In this document: positions 60,862 to 64,000 of the stretch, one piece after another
Layout of the letters: every line of letters begins with the position of its first letter
Position numbering within the stretch: position 1 is the stretch's first letter
Assembly: GCF_900116765.1 (NCBI RefSeq)
Contig: NZ_UETC01000008.1
Location: 88,008-152,007, forward strand
Source of the DNA: Jannaschia seohaensis
GTDB lineage: Bacteria > Pseudomonadota > Alphaproteobacteria > Rhodobacterales > Rhodobacteraceae
DNA: 64,000 bases
Direction: 5' to 3'
Position numbers and translations under genes: made by a program
Notes under the pieces: generated by a model
What the model saw: the letters and a program-made list of their open reading frames with translations, nothing else
Database searches by the model: none
Told to the model about the DNA's origin: nothing

Positions 60862-61383
60862 ATGAAACTTGCTTACACGATGGCGCCAGGACGCGGCGAT
60901 ACGGATCTGGTGCTTGAACGGCTGGCAGCGAACCTCGCAGCCCGGGGCCTCAGATGCTGCGGAACCGTCCAGATCAACAGCGAGCGCGCCGATGCCGGCC
61001 CCTGCGACATGGATGTGCGGGTGCTGCCCGATGGTCCCGTTCTGCGCATCAGCCAGGACCTTGGCCCGCAGGCGCGGGGGTGCCGCCTCGACCCGGCCGC
61101 GCTGGAAACGGCGGTCGGGCTGGTCAAGGTGAGCCTTTCATCCGGCGCGGACCTGCTGATCGTCAACAAGTTCGGAAAGCACGAGGCGGAGGGGCGGGGG
61201 TTCCGCGACGTGATCGCTGAGGCGGTTGCGATGGAGATCCCCGTTCTGGTCGGACTCAATGCGCTCAACCGACCTGCCTTCGAGAACTTCGCGGAGAGGC
61301 TGGCAATCCAGCTGCAGCCCGAACCCGCAGCGCTGATGGCGTGGGTGAACGAGGTGACAGCGTCGGCGGACGAACTGGTCTGA
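60862..61383 (+). CDS. DUF2478 protein (molybdenum-cofactor-associated NTPase-like)
   Basis: 173 residues from the ATG at 60862 (GAAGGAG upstream). AYTMAPGRGDTDLVLERLAA, ISQDLGPQARGCRLDPAALE, LLIVNKFGKHEAEGRGFRDV and EIPVLVGLNALN are the DUF2478 pattern. The family is found near molybdate transport and molybdopterin genes. The P-loop is degenerate (APGRGDTD). Last gene of the nar operon and last gene before the right island boundary. Confidence 0.88.
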   Translation: MKLAYTMAPGRGDTDLVLERLAANLAARGLRCCGTVQINSERADAGPCDMDVRVLPDGPVLRISQDLGPQARGCRLDPAALETAVGLVKVSLSSGADLLIVNKFGKHEAEGRGFRDVIAEAVAMEIPVLVGLNALNRPAFENFAERLAIQLQPEPAALMAWVNEVTASADELV

Positions 61384-62410
61384 TTTCGGCCAATGGTTCG
61401 GATCTGTTTTCTTTGTCTGCGGGAATTGCTTGCACGGCGGTCGCTGCAAAAGGGATTGTCCTGCCCAGTTTCCGAGATGGGCCGAGCACATGCCGTGCTA
61501 TTTGTGGCGAACGTGTGAGACCACGTCCACGTTGGCTGACGGGATCTTGCTGATCCTGAAGAAGCTATCGCGCCAGCGGCTCACCCGTTTCGCTGCCAGT
61601 CGTGATAGTATCGGGAGACCGCCAAAAACATCGTGAGATTAAATAATAACAATAGGTTAGAGGGTAGAGAACGTTGGATTCCAGGCCCATCCCCTCCGCC
61701 ACTTGCCCTCGCGAAAGCGTTCTCCCGATCCGGCTGCGGCCGGATTTTTCAGTTGTTTTCGAGGGTTATGCGGGAGGGGCTGAGCACCGGCCCAGTAGCC
61801 AGGAGGCCCGGAAGTGGTCTCTCCGGGCCGATATTCTCCTGACCTCATGACTGCGCCGATTGGTGAATTTCTTGCAGGCAACTGAAATCATGATATTTTC
61901 CGGCATCCCATGCTGAGCACTTCGACAGGGGTCGCGTCCGTTCAAATGGAACAGAAATCGAAACTGCGTTGATGGCGCGGCGATCGCTACTGTCATGGGC
62001 TGTCGCTGTTTGCGTCCATGCGTTCAACGTCCAAATCCCCGACTTGGCCCTCGGCACGGATCTCCGTTCCCCTGATCGCGCTCTTATCTTCGTGTCCACG
62101 AAACCGGCGGCAAGCCACGGAACCGTATGACTTGGGCATCGGCAGTTATTCACGCCTGCTGATCCAAGTTAGCGGCATAGCCCAAGACTTATGCTACTTG
62201 CTTCTCATTCGCCTTGACGGGTCCGGTGGGATGGCGCTTGGCAGGAACGTTTCCAAAGGCACCCCCTTCAGACATCAACCCAATTGCCGGATGTTGACTG
62301 AGTGGCCCGTTCGACTGCCGCCACCATGTGCCGTGCCTGCAAATATGGGCCAAACTGACCCGGGAGCTGCTCTCAGGTTTCGTCGGCACCCGAACTCTGG
62401 AGGATTGACA
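61384..62410. other. one-kilobase gene-poor region including the right island boundary
   Basis: No supportable gene. Short open frames (for example 61430-61636) have no codon bias or ribosome site. The stretch 61620-61680 is AT-rich (AGATTAAATAATAACAATAG). The direct repeat of the tRNA-Ser flank occupies 61693-61959. Confidence 0.5.
61693..61959 (+). repeat. right copy of the tRNA-Ser 3'-flank direct repeat (attR-like)
   Basis: Begins with CCTCCGCCA, the last bases of the tRNA-Ser acceptor and CCA, then the same terminator hairpin with TGCG loop (61728-61748). 55 of 56 bases match 18595-18650, followed by collinear weaker similarity to 61959. Upstream of 61693 the tRNA body is absent, so this is a tRNA 3' fragment and not a second gene. 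Confidence 0.8.
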
Positions 62411-62596
62411 ATGAAGTGGGACCAGATCGAGCGGAAGTGGGAAGAGATGACCCGCCGTGTTCAGCCGCTTTGTTCACTGCCATCGACTGGCCAAGACAAG
62501 CCGTCAAAGGTTGGACAGGATGGCTCGTCGGCGAAAGGTCCGGTGGCTTCCACCGACCTCTTTGCCAACGCATTGGTTGCCAAGACCTACGAGTGA
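62411..62596 (+). CDS. small protein of unknown function
   Basis: 61 residues from the ATG at 62411, with GGAGG eight bases upstream. MKWDQIERKWEEMTRRVQ resembles the opening of CsbD-like and related small stress proteins, but the rest is low-complexity. It overlaps the GTG start of the next gene (GTGA), supporting both. Confidence 0.6.
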   Translation: MKWDQIERKWEEMTRRVQPLCSLPSTGQDKPSKVGQDGSSAKGPVASTDLFANALVAKTYE

Positions 62597-63168
62597 ACCC
62601 GCGCGAAACCACTTTTCGCGTTGATCCTCGAGCGTGGTTGCCACCTGACATCTTCGGGCCGCGCTGGACTTTTGGTCAGGTGACCTCTCCTTGGCTGGAC
62701 GCTTCGCCGATCCGGGAAGAGATTTTTGGCCCCGAGCGGTTGGCGCATCACGCGGAGAGCCTTGCCCGGGTCCAGAGCATTGCCGAGCGGCCACGGCGGG
62801 TTCTGAACCTGACAGTCAGGCTGAAGCAGAATGCGGCGGTTCTGCTCGCGGCCTACCGCTACAACGGTACTGCGCTTCTTGATGGTCAAGCGGTGCCGCT
62901 GGCGGCCCAGTGGCTGCTGGACAACTATCACCTCGTCGAACAGCAACTGACGCAGATCGCGTCGGATCTGCCGCCGGGATATTATCGGCAATTGCCCAAG
63001 GTCGCCTCGGGACCGTTTGCCGGATATCCGAACGTGAGCGGACGCTTGGTAAAAGCCTACGACTCTCCCCGAACGATAGCTAGTAGTCGACGAAACTCAG
63101 AGTCATCAGTATCGCTCTTCCAGAAGTTGATGAAACGCGCCACTACCTGCAAATTACCAGCTTCATAA
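62593..63168 (+). pseudogene. N-terminal fragment of an NdvB/glucoamylase-like gene, interrupted
   Basis: From the GTG at 62593 the frame runs 191 codons. HHAESLARVQSIAERPRRVL, LLAAYRYNGTALL and the very typical QWLLDNYHLVEQQL, SDLPPGYYRQLPKVASGPFA, GYPNVSG are the start of cyclic beta-glucan synthase/glucoamylase-type giants of 2000 residues or more. Similarity stops at about 63045, where base composition drops and a reversed gene begins. The rest of the gene is missing from the window. Confidence 0.7.
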
Positions 63169-64000
63169 TGACCAGAGCTGTCAATTCGATCCAAAGAGGG
63201 TCTCAATTGAGGGTCTGGCCCATCATACTGCAATACTACACCAGAAATGGCACACCTATCACCTGTCTCTTCAAGCAACTCTTTCAGGTGTTTGATCAAG
63301 TCCTCTTTTGAGAGTCGGAGGTCTTTTTTCTTGATGGTGCGTTCAACCTTCTGACCGTACGATTGCTTGGCTGTTTGATTGGCTTGCTCCGCCATTTTCC
63401 AGATCTCAATGTCTCTGGAGCCCAAGTAATGACCCGTGTTTTGACGTTCCAGCTTACTCAGCCACCAGAGAGCGTCGAGTGTCCAGAGGTCTACCTTTAG
63501 GTCCTTTGCAAGCTGAAGGAGCACAGAGTTGATAGCTTCATACTTTTCACCATCCGAAGCGCCAGAGGTGAATGTCGGCCAGACACCTCGATCCCGCATT
63601 TCGGGTTCGCTGGTGCCGTTCCAAACGCCATAGCGATCAGGGCATGCCAAAAGCAGTATGGGTGTGATAGTGGCCGCACCGGCTCCGCGCACCATGGAAA
63701 CACTGGTGTCATATCTCTCCGAGATTGGTTTGGACTCGTCAACCAGGAGGGTTATTGCCTCCTTTAAGGTATCCATATCTTCCGTGGCTTGGCGCCCCAG
63801 ACGCTCCAAACCTGTCCAGTGGCAATTGTGCTTGAAGCTGAGAAAATCCAGGTAATCTTGCTGGGTCAATCTTTGGGGGTCTCTGAATATCGGGCCAAAA
63901 CGAGTTAAAGCAACGGACGCGTTCGTAGACTCGGGACTATGTCGGGTGGCGTAGTTATGATTCACGTTGTGCAGGAGGGCTTTGGCGATGCCTGCACCGC
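63057..64000 (-). CDS. HNH-nuclease-like protein, possible restriction/defence gene (partial at right edge)
   Basis: The frame is open from its stop at 63057 to the window edge. A GTG at 63965 would give 302 residues but lacks a ribosome site, and the frame continues upstream (GAGIAKALLHN), so the true start is probably outside. The N-terminal part has RGAGAATITPILLLACPDRY, GVWNGTSEPEM. The C-terminal RCAISGVVLQYDGPDPQL, PSLDRIDSSGHYEAGNLQVV is an HNH-like core (paired with NLQ-type ending). G+C is low (29 of 60 at 63481-63540). It appears inserted into the NdvB-like gene. Confidence 0.65.
   Translation of the reverse strand, partial: GAGIAKALLHNVNHNYATRHSPESTNASVALTRFGPIFRDPQRLTQQDYLDFLSFKHNCHWTGLERLGRQATEDMDTLKEAITLLVDESKPISERYDTSVSMVRGAGAATITPILLLACPDRYGVWNGTSEPEMRDRGVWPTFTSGASDGEKYEAINSVLLQLAKDLKVDLWTLDALWWLSKLERQNTGHYLGSRDIEIWKMAEQANQTAKQSYGQKVERTIKKKDLRLSKEDLIKHLKELLEETGDRCAISGVVLQYDGPDPQLRPSLDRIDSSGHYEAGNLQVVARFINFWKSDTDDSEFRRLLAIVRGES

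Noticed and set aside
61430..61636. A short frame before the right repeat that could be an integrase or transposase remnant
   Set aside because: No motif of any recombinase is visible and there is no ribosome site.
61660..61702. A second tRNA-Ser gene at the right repeat
   Set aside because: Only the last nine bases and CCA match. The D-arm, anticodon arm and variable arm are absent.
1..64000. CRISPR arrays and complete insertion sequences
   Set aside because: No regularly spaced direct repeats and no transposase genes with terminal inverted repeats were seen.

Overview
The window reads as a GC-rich alphaproteobacterium of the Rhodobacteraceae/Paracoccaceae type. The grounds are codon use, NarK as one fused double-MFS protein next to a NarR-like Crp/Fnr regulator (the Paracoccus arrangement), and small protein families typical of alphaproteobacterial islands. 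No sequence search was possible, so the genus is inferred.

1-18.4 kb holds a type VI secretion (T6SS) locus. A leftward operon runs tssA-tssB-tssC-hcp-tssE, with tssE cut by the left edge. A second leftward operon carries a small secreted protein, ExbB, two ExbD proteins and a long Pro/Ala-rich TonB-like protein. Two short rightward accessory genes (DUF6484 and a truncated TIGR02270-type protein) follow. A third leftward operon is tssH (clpV), a DUF2169 adaptor, a ketosynthase-like protein without its catalytic residues, a DUF4150 (PAAR-like) protein with an AHH nuclease-like tail, and a candidate immunity protein. A membrane Ser/Thr kinase is transcribed divergently from tssH. The kinase and the TonB-like protein appear to share their C-terminal periplasmic half.

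18.5-61.7 kb looks like a genomic island at a tRNA-Ser(UGA) gene. The tRNA 3' end, its terminator and about 265 bp of flank recur as a direct repeat at 61.7 kb. From left to right the island contains: two small genes (one DUF6429); a leftward six-gene operon ending in a type III-like restriction-modification pair and beginning with three ATGA-coupled genes including a large serine recombinase; a ParDE module; a 1164-residue primase/helicase-like protein with small partners; a YjhX/YjhQ toxin-antitoxin pair behind a strongly folded RNA; DUF3489 genes; an RND efflux operon with cytochrome b561 and a divergent TetR regulator; a nitric-oxide response cluster (Rrf2/NsrR-like, YtfE-type di-iron protein, 5-FTHF cyclo-ligase, NnrS, NnrU); and a respiratory nitrate reductase operon (narK-narGHJI, PpiC-type isomerase, hemerythrin, carbonic anhydrase, moeA, DUF2478) beside a divergent NarR-like regulator with FNR-type boxes.

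61.7-64 kb is gene-poor flank, then a 61-residue ORF and the start of an NdvB/glucoamylase-like gene. That gene is broken off at about 63.05 kb by a lower-GC segment carrying an HNH-nuclease-like gene that runs off the right edge.

The features most deserving follow-up are the Exb motor/kinase pair with a shared sensor domain, the pseudo-ketosynthase/DUF2169/DUF4150-AHH effector unit, the three-way-junction RNA before yjhX, and the AT-rich palindrome set in frame inside the primase gene.
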